Notes: generated by a model not told the origin, from the sequence alone. A DNA stretch of 64,000 nt from Candidatus Alistipes faecavium (GCA_019118605.1 DWYP01000014.1:34528-98527), one strand, 5' to 3'; numbered from the stretch's first letter, positions 1 through 9,043 are shown. A program made the numbers and translations.

Positions 1-387
1 TACTTCAAGAAGCACCCGGTTTACTACGCCGGCCCGGCCAAGACGCCGCAGGGCATGGCTTCGGGATCGTTCGGCCCGACGACGGCCGGTCGCATGGACC
101 CCTACGTGGACCTCTTCCAGAAGCACGGCGGCTCGATGGTCATGGTGGCCAAGGGCAACCGCTCGCAGGCCGTTACCGATGCCTGCAAGGCCAACGGCGG
201 CTTCTACCTCGGGTCGATCGGCGGCCCTGCGGCGATCCTCGCGAAGAACTCGATCAAGTCGGTCGAGGTCGTGGACTTCCCCGAGCTGGGCATGGAGGCC
301 GTGCGGAAGATCTATGTCGAGAACTTCCCGGCGTTCATCATCGTCGATGACAAGGGCAACGACTTCTTTGCCGATTTCAAGCACTGA
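1..387 (+). CDS. Class I fumarate hydratase, C-terminal part (5' truncated by window)
   Basis: This is the last 128 codons of an open frame that enters from the window edge and ends at a TGA. The protein contains [26 protein letters not shown] and [11 protein letters not shown]. These are typical of the beta (C-terminal) domain of iron-sulfur class I fumarases (FumA/FumB type), which interconvert fumarate and malate in the TCA cycle. The iron-sulfur cysteines lie in the missing N-terminal part, so a related class I hydro-lyase such as the tartrate dehydratase beta chain cannot be fully excluded. The match to fumarase is nevertheless close. A stem-loop follows the stop (9-bp stem, 393-417) but lacks a good T-run. 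Malate dehydrogenase lies 3.4 kb downstream. Confidence 0.85.
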   Translation, partial: YFKKHPVYYAGPAKTPQGMASGSFGPTTAGRMDPYVDLFQKHGGSMVMVAKGNRSQAVTDACKANGGFYLGSIGGPAAILAKNSIKSVEVVDFPELGMEAVRKIYVENFPAFIIVDDKGNDFFADFKH

Positions 388-461
388 AAAACCCTCCCGT
401 TGCATACTAACGGGAGGCGTTCTCCGTTGTAAGAACGGATGTTGAACTTATTGCAGTCTCC

Positions 462-2321
462 ATGAGAGCATTCGTTGCAAAAATATTCCTGACGGCACTC
501 TCGGTGCTGGCGATCTTCTCGGCCGCAGGGGCCGAGAAGGTCACTTTTGAGGCCAGCTCTCCGCTGACGGTGGCCGTCGGCGAGGCGTTCCGCGTGGAGT
601 TCACGCTCAACGCCGAACCCGACAAGAACACCTTTCAGCCCCCGACGTTCGAAGGCTTCGACGTCATCGCGGGCCCGAGTGTCTCGACCGGTTCGTCGAT
701 TCAGTATGTCAACGGGCAGATCACCAAGTCGTACAGCTACGCCTTCACCTATGTGCTGCTGCCGCAGGCCGCGGGCAACGTGACGCTCGGCGCCGCGGAG
801 GTGAAGGTCGACGGCGAGACCTACCGCACGGAGCCGATGCCTATCGAGATCGTCAACGAGGGCTCGTCGCCGCAGGCGCAGCAGCCGTCGCAGGGCGGCG
901 GGCGCGATTCGCAGGGCGGGCAGCCCGACGTGCAGAACCAGATTGCCAAGGACGACATCCTGCTGCGGGCCGTCGTGTCGCGGCAGTCGGTCTACAAGAA
1001 CGAGCCGCTGCACGTATCGTTCAAGCTCTATACGCGGGTGCCGTACGTGAACCTCGTGCCGGAATCGGCGCCGTCGTTCAACGGCTTCTGGTCGCAGGAT
1101 CTTTCGGATCCGAACGCCGCGCGCGTGGGGCGCGAGACCTACAACGGCAAGGTCTACGAGACGCGCGTGCTCTACGACTACCTGCTCTATCCGCAGCAGG
1201 TCGGGACGCTGACCATCGACCCCGTCGATCTGACGGTCGTGGCGCAGGTCGTGGTTCAGAGCCGCACGGCCGATCCCTTCTTCGGCCGCGGACACGAGGT
1301 CTACAACGTGCCGCGCAAGGTTCAGAGCCAGCGCACGAGCGTGACGGTCAAACCGCTTCCGGCAGGCGCTCCCTCGAGTTTCACGGGGGCCGTGGGCCGC
1401 TTCACGATGGATACGGAGCTTCCCTCGGAGCGCTTCGCGGCGAATTCGGCCGAGACCTTCACGGTGAAGATCTCCGGACGCGGGAACCTGACCTTCGTGC
1501 AGGCTCCGAAACTTCCGCTGCCGACCTCCTTCGAACAATATAACGTCAAGACGACCGAGTCGATCAATCCCTCGGCGTCGGGTATCTCCGGATACCGGCA
1601 GTTCGAATACCCGTTCATCGCCCGTGCCGAGGGCACCTATTCGATCGAGCCGCTCGAGTTTACCTATTTCGATCCCCAGCGGACGGAGTACGTGACGCTG
1701 CGCTCGCGGCCCCTGACGCTCGAGATCACGCCCGATGCACGCGGAGGCGGCGATGCCGTGGTGATGCAGGGCCGCGGGATGTCGAAGGAGGAGGTGCGCC
1801 TGCTGGGCGAGGACATCCGCTTCATCAAGCTGGGCAACCCGCAGCTGCGCCCGTTGCGCACGCCGTTCCTCTTCAGCGGAGCCTACTGGGGCCTGCTGAC
1901 GCTGATCGTCGTGGTGTTCGTGGCGGTGTACGCGGCGCTTCGCAAGCGCATCCGCGAATCGCAGAACGTGGCGCTCATCCGCGGAAAGCGTGCCAACAAG
2001 GTCGCCGTGCAGCGGTTCCGCACGGCCAAGGGATACATGGAGCAGCAGAACCGTCACGCCTTCTACGAGGAGATGCTCCGGGCGCTGTGGGGCTACATGA
2101 GCGACAAGTTCAACATCCCCGTGGCGAACCTCACGAAGGAGAACGTCCGCGAGGAGCTGCACAAACGGGGCGTCTCGTCCGAGGATTCGCAGCGTTTCAC
2201 GAACATTATCACGCAGTGCGACGAGGCGCAGTATTCGCCTGCGGAGTCCGCACGCATGGGTGACGTCTACTCCGAAGGGGTTGATCTGATCTCCCGGATC
2301 GAGGCGGTTATCAAACGTTAG
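462..2321 (+). CDS. batD: BatD family protein (aerotolerance)
   Basis: A 619-residue protein with an N-terminal signal peptide (about residues 1-24), a long beta-rich periplasmic region, one membrane segment near residues 470-490 (LLTLIVVVFVAVYAAL) and a charged cytoplasmic tail. The order and length fit BatD (oxygen tolerance family, PF13584), part of the Bacteroidetes Bat system tied to oxygen and envelope stress. A Gln/Gly-rich linker lies near residues 140-155. batE starts 6 nt after the stop, so the two are surely co-transcribed. In many relatives batA, batB and batC precede batD; here a fumarase gene does, so the other bat genes are not in the window. The molecular role of BatD is unknown. 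Confidence 0.88.
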   Translation: MRAFVAKIFLTALSVLAIFSAAGAEKVTFEASSPLTVAVGEAFRVEFTLNAEPDKNTFQPPTFEGFDVIAGPSVSTGSSIQYVNGQITKSYSYAFTYVLLPQAAGNVTLGAAEVKVDGETYRTEPMPIEIVNEGSSPQAQQPSQGGGRDSQGGQPDVQNQIAKDDILLRAVVSRQSVYKNEPLHVSFKLYTRVPYVNLVPESAPSFNGFWSQDLSDPNAARVGRETYNGKVYETRVLYDYLLYPQQVGTLTIDPVDLTVVAQVVVQSRTADPFFGRGHEVYNVPRKVQSQRTSVTVKPLPAGAPSSFTGAVGRFTMDTELPSERFAANSAETFTVKISGRGNLTFVQAPKLPLPTSFEQYNVKTTESINPSASGISGYRQFEYPFIARAEGTYSIEPLEFTYFDPQRTEYVTLRSRPLTLEITPDARGGGDAVVMQGRGMSKEEVRLLGEDIRFIKLGNPQLRPLRTPFLFSGAYWGLLTLIVVVFVAVYAALRKRIRESQNVALIRGKRANKVAVQRFRTAKGYMEQQNRHAFYEEMLRALWGYMSDKFNIPVANLTKENVREELHKRGVSSEDSQRFTNIITQCDEAQYSPAESARMGDVYSEGVDLISRIEAVIKR

Positions 2322-2327
2322 AGGATC

Positions 2328-3173
2328 ATGAAGCGATTGTTATTCATCCTGATTCTGACCGGCCTGTTCGCGGTGACGCATGCTGCGGAGCAGACCGACA
2401 GCTTGTCGCCGGAGTCTGCCCGGATGCCGGAACTTCCCGGAACGGAAGCCGCGGCGCCGGCGGCAGTCGGGGGCGTTTCGTCCGACGAACTGTGGAACCG
2501 GGCCAACACGGCCTATATCAACGGCGACTATCACGGGGCCGTGGAGTACTACGAAGAGATCCTCTCCCGGGGTCTGGGCTCCGTGAAGCTCTACTACAAC
2601 CTTGCCAACTCCTACTTCAAGGAGGAGCGCCTGGGCAAGGCGATTCTCTTCTACCACCGTGCGCTGCGCATGGCTCCGGGCAACGACGACGTGCGCTACA
2701 ACCTGCAGGTCGCCGAGGCGCGCGCGAAGGACAAGATCGAGCTGATTCCCGAGTTCTTCCTCACGAAGTGGATGCGCGACGTGCGCCACACGATGAGCTG
2801 CACGGCCTGGAGCCTGCTGTCGCTCGTGGTGCTGCTCTGCGCGCTGGGGCTGTTTCTGCTCTACCTGCTGGCTTCGCGGCTGTCGCTGCGCAAGGCGGGA
2901 TTTTACGGCACGCTCGTTGCCGTGGTGCTCTTTGTCGCCTCGAGCTGGTTCGCTCTGGGCGAGCGGCGCGAGATGCTCGACGATACGCAGGCCGTGGTGA
3001 TGTCGACCTCGACGGCCGTGAAGAGCTCCCCGGACAAGTCGGCGACCGACCTCTTCGTGCTGCACGAAGGGACGCTCGTGGAGATTTCGGATCGCCTCGA
3101 CGGATGGTGCGAGGTGACCATCGCCGACGGCAAGAAGGGGTGGCTGGAGTCGAAAACGATCGAAACGATATAG
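2328..3173 (+). CDS. batE: BatE-like TPR and SH3 protein
   Basis: A 281-residue envelope protein. It has a signal peptide (residues 1-19), a TPR region at about 50-125 (ELWNRANTAYINGDYHGAVE and LGKAILFYHRALRMAP), two membrane helices at about 155-180 and 190-210, and a C-terminal bacterial SH3-like domain (VLHEGTLVEISDRLDGWCEV). This architecture is that of BatE, the last gene of the Bat aerotolerance cluster. It starts 6 nt after batD and recR follows 13 nt after its stop, suggesting one transcript. The TPR suggests a scaffold and the SH3 fold may bind a peptide or cell-wall component; both are inferences from domain type. Confidence 0.85.
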   Translation: MKRLLFILILTGLFAVTHAAEQTDSLSPESARMPELPGTEAAAPAAVGGVSSDELWNRANTAYINGDYHGAVEYYEEILSRGLGSVKLYYNLANSYFKEERLGKAILFYHRALRMAPGNDDVRYNLQVAEARAKDKIELIPEFFLTKWMRDVRHTMSCTAWSLLSLVVLLCALGLFLLYLLASRLSLRKAGFYGTLVAVVLFVASSWFALGERREMLDDTQAVVMSTSTAVKSSPDKSATDLFVLHEGTLVEISDRLDGWCEVTIADGKKGWLESKTIETI

Positions 3174-3186
3174 ACGCTGCCGATAG

Positions 3187-3783
3187 ATGTCGAAGCTTTT
3201 GCAGGACGTGGTCGGGGAGTTGACGAAACTCCCGGGAGTGGGGCGCCGCACGGCGCTGCGGCTGGCGATGCACATCCTTCGCATGGAGCGCGAGTCGGTC
3301 TCCGACATGACGCGGAGCATCGACCGCTTCCGCACGGAGATCCGCCGCTGCGCGGTGTGCAACGACCTCTCGGACGAGGAGATCTGCCCGATCTGCAGCG
3401 ACCCGGAACGTGACCGCACGACGATCTGCGTCGTGGAACAGGTGGCCGACGTGCTCTCGATCGAGAACACGCACCAGTACCGGGGTCTGTACCATGTGCT
3501 CGGGGGCGTGATCTCCCCGATGCAAGGGATTGCGCCGTCGGACCTTACGATCGACCTGCTGTGCGAGCGTCTGCGCGGCGGGGAGGTGCGGGAGGTGATC
3601 CTCGCCATCTCGACCTCGGTCGAGGGGGAGACGACGCTCTTCTACCTGATGAACCGCCTGCGGCAGTTCGAGGGGCTGAAGATCACCTCGATTGCCCGGG
3701 GCATCGGCTTCGGCGACGAACTGGAGTACGTCGATGAGCTGACCATCACGCATGCGCTGCTCAACCGGCGGGAAATAGAATGA
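3187..3783 (+). CDS. recR: Recombination mediator RecR
   Basis: A 198-residue protein of normal RecR length. It has the N-terminal helix-hairpin-helix (LTKLPGVGRRTALRLAMHIL), a four-cysteine zinc motif (CAVCNDLSDEEICPIC) and a Toprim domain starting at TICVVEQ with the downstream YHVLGGVISPMQGI. RecR works with RecF/RecO to load RecA at single-strand gaps. It begins 13 nt after batE, and malate dehydrogenase follows after a 46-bp A/T-rich gap. recF, its functional partner, is also in the window but about 7 kb away on the other strand. Identification is firm. Confidence 0.96.
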   Translation: MSKLLQDVVGELTKLPGVGRRTALRLAMHILRMERESVSDMTRSIDRFRTEIRRCAVCNDLSDEEICPICSDPERDRTTICVVEQVADVLSIENTHQYRGLYHVLGGVISPMQGIAPSDLTIDLLCERLRGGEVREVILAISTSVEGETTLFYLMNRLRQFEGLKITSIARGIGFGDELEYVDELTITHALLNRREIE

Positions 3784-3829
3784 CGACAAAAAGGTTTTAC
3801 AATACAAACACAAAAAACACTTCAAGATT

Positions 3830-4828
3830 ATGGAATTTCTGACTAACGAGAAACTCACCATCGTGGGAGCTGCCGGCATGATCGGCTCGAACATGGCCCA
3901 GACGGCGCTGATGATGCACCTGACGCCCAACATCTGTCTGTACGATCCTTTCGGTCCGGCTCTGGAGGGCGTTGCCGAGGAGCTGTACCACTGCGCCTTC
4001 GAAGGTGCGAACATTACCTGGACGACCGACATCAAGGAGGCGCTGAGCGGCGCATCGTATGTCGTATCGTCGGGCGGCGCGGCCCGCAAGGCCGGCATGA
4101 CGCGCGAGGACCTGCTCAAGGGCAACGCGCAGATCGCCGAGGAATTCGGCAAGAACCTCAAGGAGTACTGCCCCGAGGTGAAGCATGTGGTGGTGATTTT
4201 CAACCCGGCCGACATCACGGGCCTTATCACGCTGATCTACGGAGGTCTGAAGCCCTCGCAGGTGACGACCCTCGCGGCGCTCGATTCGACGCGTCTGCGT
4301 TCGGAGCTGGCGAAGTACTTCAAGATCTCGCCCGACGAGGTGCGCAACTGCCGCACGTACGGCGGCCACGGTGAGCAGATGGCCGTCTTCGCCTCGACGA
4401 CGACGGTTGCCGGGAAACCCCTTTCGGAGCTCATCGGCACGCAGATGCCCGAGGCTGACTGGGCCGACCTGCAGCAGCGCGTGATCCAGGGCGGCAAGCA
4501 CATCATCGACCTGCGCGGGCGCTCGTCGTTCCAGAGCCCGGCCTATGTTTCGATCTGCATGATCGCGGCAGCCATGGGCGGCAAGCCGTTCGAGTATCCT
4601 GCCGGCGTGTATGTCAACAACGGGGAATTCAACCACATCCTCATGGCGATGGAGACCGAGATCACCAAGGACGGTGCGCACTACAAGGAGGTCAAGGGCA
4701 CTCCGGCCGAGCACAAGAAGCTGCAGGAGAGCTACGAGCACCTGTGCAAGCTGCGCGACGAGGTGATCGGGATGGGTGTCCTGCCTCCCGTATCGGAGTG
4801 GAGCAAGGTGAACCCGAACCTGAAATAG
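3830..4828 (+). CDS. mdh: Malate dehydrogenase
   Basis: A 332-residue NAD-dependent malate dehydrogenase of the LDH/MDH superfamily that oxidises malate to oxaloacetate. It has an N-terminal dinucleotide-binding motif (VGAAGMIGSNMAQ), an Asp in LYDPFG at the end of strand two that fits NAD preference, the substrate/NAD segment VVIFNPADITG and the catalytic histidine region YGGHGEQM (His about 184). The form resembles the long Bacteroidetes MDH, which is slightly divergent from the E. coli enzyme. The start is preceded by an A-rich stretch, as usual in this phylum. A strong shared terminator follows the stop. Confidence 0.9.
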   Translation: MEFLTNEKLTIVGAAGMIGSNMAQTALMMHLTPNICLYDPFGPALEGVAEELYHCAFEGANITWTTDIKEALSGASYVVSSGGAARKAGMTREDLLKGNAQIAEEFGKNLKEYCPEVKHVVVIFNPADITGLITLIYGGLKPSQVTTLAALDSTRLRSELAKYFKISPDEVRNCRTYGGHGEQMAVFASTTTVAGKPLSELIGTQMPEADWADLQQRVIQGGKHIIDLRGRSSFQSPAYVSICMIAAAMGGKPFEYPAGVYVNNGEFNHILMAMETEITKDGAHYKEVKGTPAEHKKLQESYEHLCKLRDEVIGMGVLPPVSEWSKVNPNLK

Positions 4829-4864
4829 TCGGGGCGCAGGGGATTCCGGAGGGGTCCCCGCATG

Positions 4865-4899
4865 AAAAACCCGGATGCCGTGCGGCGTCCGGGTTTTTT
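4865..4899. terminator. Bidirectional intrinsic terminator between mdh and META lipoprotein
   Basis: A 12-bp stem (4868-4879 with 4884-4895, one internal mismatch) and a four-base loop are flanked by A5 on the left and T-rich sequence on the right. It can therefore end rightward mdh transcripts and leftward lipoprotein transcripts. Confidence 0.85.
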
Positions 4900-4927
4900 C
4901 GTGTGAGTTCCTGTGTGTCGGGTCCGG

Positions 4928-5350
4928 TTAGGGCAGGGCCTGGAAGACGGCGTGCAGCTCGCCGTTCGAAAGCAGCAGCAGCATCGGGCCGTCCATGTCG
5001 TAGTGGGTCGTCGCCTCGATGGCGCGGAGGAACTGCTGCTCCTGGTCGAGGTTCGGGCAGGCCATCTTCGTCGTGGCCAGCGGCCCGATCTTCAGGGCCC
5101 GGCGTTCACCCGTAGTATAGCTGCCCATCAGGCGGTTGCAGGCTCCGGCACCCGAGACGCTCCCGTTCTCGAGCTTCAGGACGAAGGTCTCCGGCGCAGC
5201 CTTCACGCTGCGGCCGTCGAGCTGGATGAGCTGCCACTCGGTGCCCTCGAGCGGACGTCGTGTTTTTTTCTGATAGGAGCGGCAGTTGCAGCATCCGGCT
5301 GTAAGAGCGACCGTTGCGGCGAGCGCGGCGATACGGAAGAGAATTTTCAT
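4928..5350 (-). CDS. META domain lipoprotein (HslJ-like)
   Basis: The most upstream ATG would give a 37-residue tail before an obvious lipoprotein signal. The start chosen here (5350) opens directly with MKILFRIAALAATVALTAGC, giving 140 residues with a lipobox LTAGC. The mature part has EGTEWQLIQLDG, SGAGACNRLMGSY and KIGPLATTKMACP, which are hallmarks of the META domain (PF03724) found in HslJ and small Bacteroidetes outer-membrane lipoproteins. Function is unknown; HslJ relatives are linked to stress and drug tolerance. It is divergent from ridA, and the two share a 145-bp spacer. Confidence 0.87.
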   Translation of the reverse strand: MKILFRIAALAATVALTAGCCNCRSYQKKTRRPLEGTEWQLIQLDGRSVKAAPETFVLKLENGSVSGAGACNRLMGSYTTGERRALKIGPLATTKMACPNLDQEQQFLRAIEATTHYDMDGPMLLLLSNGELHAVFQALP

Positions 5351-5368
5351 GCGATTCGGTGTTTTTCG

Positions 5369-5402
5369 TTGCTGCAAATATAGGGAAATAATCGTACCTT
5401 TG
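5369..5402 (+). promoter_or_regulatory. Bacteroidetes-type promoter for ridA
   Basis: A -7 element TACCTTTG (5395-5402) matches TAnnTTTG. A TTG at 5369-5371 could be the -33 element, but the 23-nt spacing is longer than the usual 19-21. ridA starts 93 nt downstream, leaving a sizeable 5' UTR. Confidence 0.5.
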
Positions 5403-5495
5403 TACAATGGCGCCCGGGAATGCCTCTGCAAAGGACTCTTCCCGGCGCGTTGCATCCGCACGACGATCGATCATAAAGATAAAAACACGAAAACC

Positions 5496-5870
5496 ATGAA
5501 GAAAATCATTGCTTCGCCCCATGCGCCGAAGGCTGTGGGCCCCTATTCGCAGGCCGTCGAGTGCGGCGGAACCCTTTACATTTCGGGACAGCTGCCGATC
5601 GATGCCTCCACGGGCAAGATGGCCGAGGGCATCGAGGCGCAGACGCGCCAGTCGCTCGAGAACCTGGGCCATATCCTCCGTGAGGCGGGTTACAGCTATT
5701 CGAACATTGTGAAGATGACCGTGCTGCTGCAGTCGATCGGGGATTTCTCGGCCATGAATGCCGTGTATGCCGAGTACTTCACCTCGGAGATGCCGGCGCG
5801 CGTCTGCTACCAGGTGGGAGCGCTGCCGATGGGTGCGCAGGTCGAGATCGACGCCGTGGCGGTGAAGTAA
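5496..5870 (+). CDS. ridA: RidA family reactive imine/enamine deaminase
   Basis: A 124-residue YjgF/YER057c/UK114 protein that hydrolyses reactive 2-aminoacrylate-type enamines released by PLP enzymes. It shows HAPKAVGPYSQAVE at the N-terminus, SGQLPID, and the C-terminal signature PARVCYQVGALPMGAQVEIDAVAV with the substrate-binding Arg in PARVCYQV. An upstream in-frame ATG (5286) would add 70 unlike residues overlapping the divergent lipoprotein, so 5496, preceded by an A-rich stretch, is preferred. The gene is monocistronic; a 400-bp spacer follows. Confidence 0.95.
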   Translation: MKKIIASPHAPKAVGPYSQAVECGGTLYISGQLPIDASTGKMAEGIEAQTRQSLENLGHILREAGYSYSNIVKMTVLLQSIGDFSAMNAVYAEYFTSEMPARVCYQVGALPMGAQVEIDAVAVK

Positions 5871-6269
5871 TCCGCCGCGGGTTGTCCGGAGGGCGCGGCC
5901 GACATTCCCAATCGCTGCGCGACGACCTCCGGCGTGCTTCCCGTATTGTTTTTTCCGTCCGTGCGGCGACTGCCGGCCCGGAGACCTTGCGCGCCGCGCG
6001 GGAAATGCCGGGCGGGGAGGTGTGTCCCTCTTTGTTCCGGACCTTCCCGGTTGCGGAGAGGGTGCCGCATCGGGTGCCGGGTGCCGCAATCCCCCTCCGA
6101 CGGGCCCCGGGCGTACGCGGGGCGCCGATCGGTTCATTTTGTAGATAACTTGTGGATAAGTTTGGCCCGGGATATTGGTTTTTTCGCGAGAAAAACGTCA
6201 ATTTTGTAAGACCGGACTTTGTCCCGGGTTCACGTCCGTTTGTCCGTAAAGTATAATATTGAGATAGTT
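5871..6269. other. 399-bp intergenic region upstream of nrdJ
   Basis: This spacer between ridA and nrdJ has no convincing gene. Its small open frames on both strands lack recognisable composition. The last 130 bp are A/T-richer and hold the DnaA-box-like pair and candidate promoter described separately. The first 270 bp are GC-rich and otherwise featureless. Confidence 0.6.
6140..6159 (-). promoter_or_regulatory. Two adjacent DnaA-box-like sites upstream of nrdJ
   Basis: On the minus strand, 6151-6159 reads TTATCCACA, the perfect DnaA consensus box. 6140-6148 reads TTATCTACA, one mismatch away. They have the same orientation and are 11 bp apart start to start, placing them on the same helix face, and lie 110-130 bp before the ribonucleotide reductase start. 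The first base of a candidate -7 element (TAAGTTTG, 6157-6164, plus strand) overlaps the perfect box. DnaA control of nrdAB is known in E. coli; here it is inferred. Confidence 0.55.
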
Positions 6270-8819
6270 ATGTCAAAAGTCTCCACACCTGACACGCCGC
6301 GGAAGGTCAACTACAACGACGCGGTCGCCGAGTCGAAAAAGTATTTCGACGGGGACGATCTGGCCGCTACGGTATGGGTCAGCAAGTATGCCCTCAAGGA
6401 TTCCATGGGCAACATTTATGAAAAATCCCCGCGCGAAATGCACGAGCGGATCGCCTCCGAGATCGAGCGCATCGAGCAGAAGTATCCCAACCCGCTCTCG
6501 CGCGAGGAGGCCTTCTTCTTGCTCGACCACTTCCGCTATGTCATTCCGCAGGGCGGCCCGATGACCGGCATCGGCAACAACTTCCAGGTGGCGTCGCTGT
6601 CGAACTGCTTCGTGATCGGCCACAAGCATCCGGCCGACTCCTACGGAGGCATCTTCCGCATCGACGAGGAGCAGGTGCAGCTCATGAAGCGCCGCGGCGG
6701 CGTGGGCCACGACCTCTCGCACATCCGCCCCACGGGCAGCCCGGTGCTGAACTCGGCCCTCACGTCGACGGGTATCGTTCCCTTCATGGAGCGCTATTCG
6801 AACTCCACGCGCGAGGTGGCGCAGGACGGACGGCGCGGCGCGCTGATGCTGTCGCTGTCGATCAAGCATCCGGATGCCGAGCGGTTCATCGATGCCAAGG
6901 TCGACACGGGCAAGGTCACCGGTGCGAATGTCTCGATCAAGATCGACGACGAGTTCATGCGTGCGGCGCTGGCCGGGAAAAAGTACCACCAGCAGTTCCC
7001 GATCAACTCCGAGCACCCGAAATACGAGCAGGACATCGACGCCAAAAAGTTGTGGGAGAAGATCATCCACAACGCCTGGAAATCGGCCGAGCCGGGCGTG
7101 CTGTTCTGGGACACGATCCTGCGCGAGAGCGTGCCCGACTGCTACGCCGACGAGGGCTTCGTCACGGTGTCGACGAACCCCTGCGGGGAGATCCCCCTCT
7201 GCCCCTACGATTCGTGCCGCCTGCTGGCGCTGAACCTGCTGAGCTATGTGGACAATCCGTTCAAGGCCGACGCGAAGTTCAACTTCGAGCGTTTCCGCGA
7301 CCATGTGGGCAAGGCGATGCACATGATGGACGACATCATCGACCTGGAGCTTGAAAAGGTCGAGCTGATTATCCAGAAGATCGAGAACGATCCGGAGGAC
7401 ATCGACGTGCGCCGCGTGGAGCTGGAGCTGTGGAAGAAGATCCGCACGATGGCCCAGAAGGGCCGCCGCACGGGCCTCGGCATCACGGCCGAGGGCGACA
7501 TGCTCGCCGCCCTGGGTCTGCGCTACGGCTCGCAGGAGGCCATCGACTTCGCCGTCGAGGTGCAGAAGACACTGGCCGTCGAAGCCTATCGCGCCTCGGT
7601 GAAGATGGCCGCCGAGCGGGGCCCGTTCCCGATCTACGACGCCGCGAAGGAGGCCGGCAACCCGATGATCGCGCGCATCCGCGAGGCCGATCCGGCGCTC
7701 TACGAGGAGATGACGCGCGTCGGGCGGCGCAATATCGCCATGCTGACCATCGCCCCGACGGGCACCACGTCGCTCATGTCGCAAACCACCTCGGGCATCG
7801 AGCCGGTGTTCCGCACGGTCTACAAGCGCCGCCGGAAGATCAACCCCTCGGACCACGACACGCACGTGGACTACGAGGACGAGACGGGCGAGAAGTTCCA
7901 GGAGTACAACGTCTACCACCACAACTTCGTGAAGTGGCTCGACGCCAACGGATACGACACCTCGAAACTGGAGACGATCTCCGACGAGGAGCTCGAGCAG
8001 TGGGTCAAGGCGTCGCCCTATCACGGCGCGACGGCCAACGACATCGACTGGGTGGCCAAGGTCAAGATGCAGGGTGCGATCCAGAAGTGGGTCGACCATT
8101 CGATTTCGGTGACGGTGAACCTTCCGAACAACGTCTCGGAGGCGCTCGTGGCCGACGTCTACCGCACGGCCTGGGAGTGCGGCTGCAAGGGCGTCACGGT
8201 CTACCGCGACGGATGCCGCGACGGCGTGCTGCTGGCCAAGGGCTCGAAGAAGAGCCGTTGCGAGGAGCATCCGGGCGAGGTGCCGAAGCGCCCGAAGTCC
8301 ATTCCCGCCGACATCGTGCGCTTCAAGAACGGCTCCGAGGACTGGATCGCCTTCGTGGGGCTGCAGAACGGCCGTCCGTACGAGATCTTCACGGGTAAGA
8401 TCGAGGAGGACGCCATGTACATCCCGCCGAAGATCAAGAAGGGCTACATCATTAAGGTGCGCGAGGAGGACGGTACGAAGCGTTACGACTTCCAGTACAC
8501 CGACCGCTACGGGTATACGAACACCATCGGCGGCATCTCGCGCCTGTTCAACGAGGAGTTCTGGAACTACGCCAAGCTCATTTCGGGCGTGCTGCGCCAC
8601 GGCATGCCGATCGAGAAGACGGTGTCGCTCATCGAGTCGCTGCATCTGGACAGCGTGTCGATCAACACGTGGAAGACGGGCGTCTGCCGCGCGCTGAAGC
8701 AGTACATCGTCGACGGCACGCGGTCGAAGGGCAAATGCCCGAGCTGCGGACAGGAGAACATGGCCTATCAGAACGGCTGTCTGACGTGCATGTCCTGCGG
8801 CTACTCCAAGTGCGGATGA
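6270..8819 (+). CDS. nrdJ: Adenosylcobalamin-dependent ribonucleotide reductase (class II)
   Basis: An 849-residue enzyme that reduces ribonucleotides to deoxyribonucleotides using adenosylcobalamin rather than oxygen or a glycyl radical. Features include GGVGHDLSHIRPTGSPV, the active-site segment NPCGEIPLCPYDSC (catalytic Cys about 305) and PTGTTSLMSQTTSGIEP. A C-terminal TSCPD-type region (GGISRLFNEEFW) and a four-cysteine zinc ribbon (CPSCG ... CMSCG, about 824-843) follow. The start at 6270 is preferred over the in-frame ATG at 6219, which would add 17 atypical residues. It stands alone, with possible DnaA boxes upstream and a strong terminator behind. Its need for B12 fits the B12-uptake operon at 42.7-48.2 kb. 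Confidence 0.93.
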   Translation: MSKVSTPDTPRKVNYNDAVAESKKYFDGDDLAATVWVSKYALKDSMGNIYEKSPREMHERIASEIERIEQKYPNPLSREEAFFLLDHFRYVIPQGGPMTGIGNNFQVASLSNCFVIGHKHPADSYGGIFRIDEEQVQLMKRRGGVGHDLSHIRPTGSPVLNSALTSTGIVPFMERYSNSTREVAQDGRRGALMLSLSIKHPDAERFIDAKVDTGKVTGANVSIKIDDEFMRAALAGKKYHQQFPINSEHPKYEQDIDAKKLWEKIIHNAWKSAEPGVLFWDTILRESVPDCYADEGFVTVSTNPCGEIPLCPYDSCRLLALNLLSYVDNPFKADAKFNFERFRDHVGKAMHMMDDIIDLELEKVELIIQKIENDPEDIDVRRVELELWKKIRTMAQKGRRTGLGITAEGDMLAALGLRYGSQEAIDFAVEVQKTLAVEAYRASVKMAAERGPFPIYDAAKEAGNPMIARIREADPALYEEMTRVGRRNIAMLTIAPTGTTSLMSQTTSGIEPVFRTVYKRRRKINPSDHDTHVDYEDETGEKFQEYNVYHHNFVKWLDANGYDTSKLETISDEELEQWVKASPYHGATANDIDWVAKVKMQGAIQKWVDHSISVTVNLPNNVSEALVADVYRTAWECGCKGVTVYRDGCRDGVLLAKGSKKSRCEEHPGEVPKRPKSIPADIVRFKNGSEDWIAFVGLQNGRPYEIFTGKIEEDAMYIPPKIKKGYIIKVREEDGTKRYDFQYTDRYGYTNTIGGISRLFNEEFWNYAKLISGVLRHGMPIEKTVSLIESLHLDSVSINTWKTGVCRALKQYIVDGTRSKGKCPSCGQENMAYQNGCLTCMSCGYSKCG

Positions 8820-8864
8820 TGATGCCGGCGGCGCCCTGCGGGGCGTCCGGAGGATTTTGTTCCC

Positions 8865-8898
8865 AAAGGGCCCGAAAGCTCAACTTTCGGGCCCTTTT
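8865..8898 (+). terminator. Intrinsic terminator after nrdJ
   Basis: A 14-bp perfect stem (8865-8878 with 8884-8897) with a five-base loop, flanked by A3 and T4. It lies 46 nt past the nrdJ stop and would probably work in both directions. Confidence 0.85.
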
Positions 8899-9043
8899 CG
8901 GTTCGGGGGCTTCGATTTTCCCGTTCCCGGTCGAATAATGAATGATTTTTGAGGGAGAAGGGCAGCATCCGTTCCCGGACGAGCGGACTGAACAGATGAA
9001 ATGTCGTTCTTTCATTCACTTATTCATTCATTATCATTGTACT

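Noticed and set aside
5882..6148. Small open frames in the ridA-nrdJ spacer.
   Set aside because: Overlapping Arg/Pro/Gly-rich frames on both strands with no start signal or family resemblance.
6273..8645. A 790-codon minus-strand open frame opposite nrdJ.
   Set aside because: His/Arg/Leu-rich translation with no domain, fully antisense to a well-conserved enzyme.
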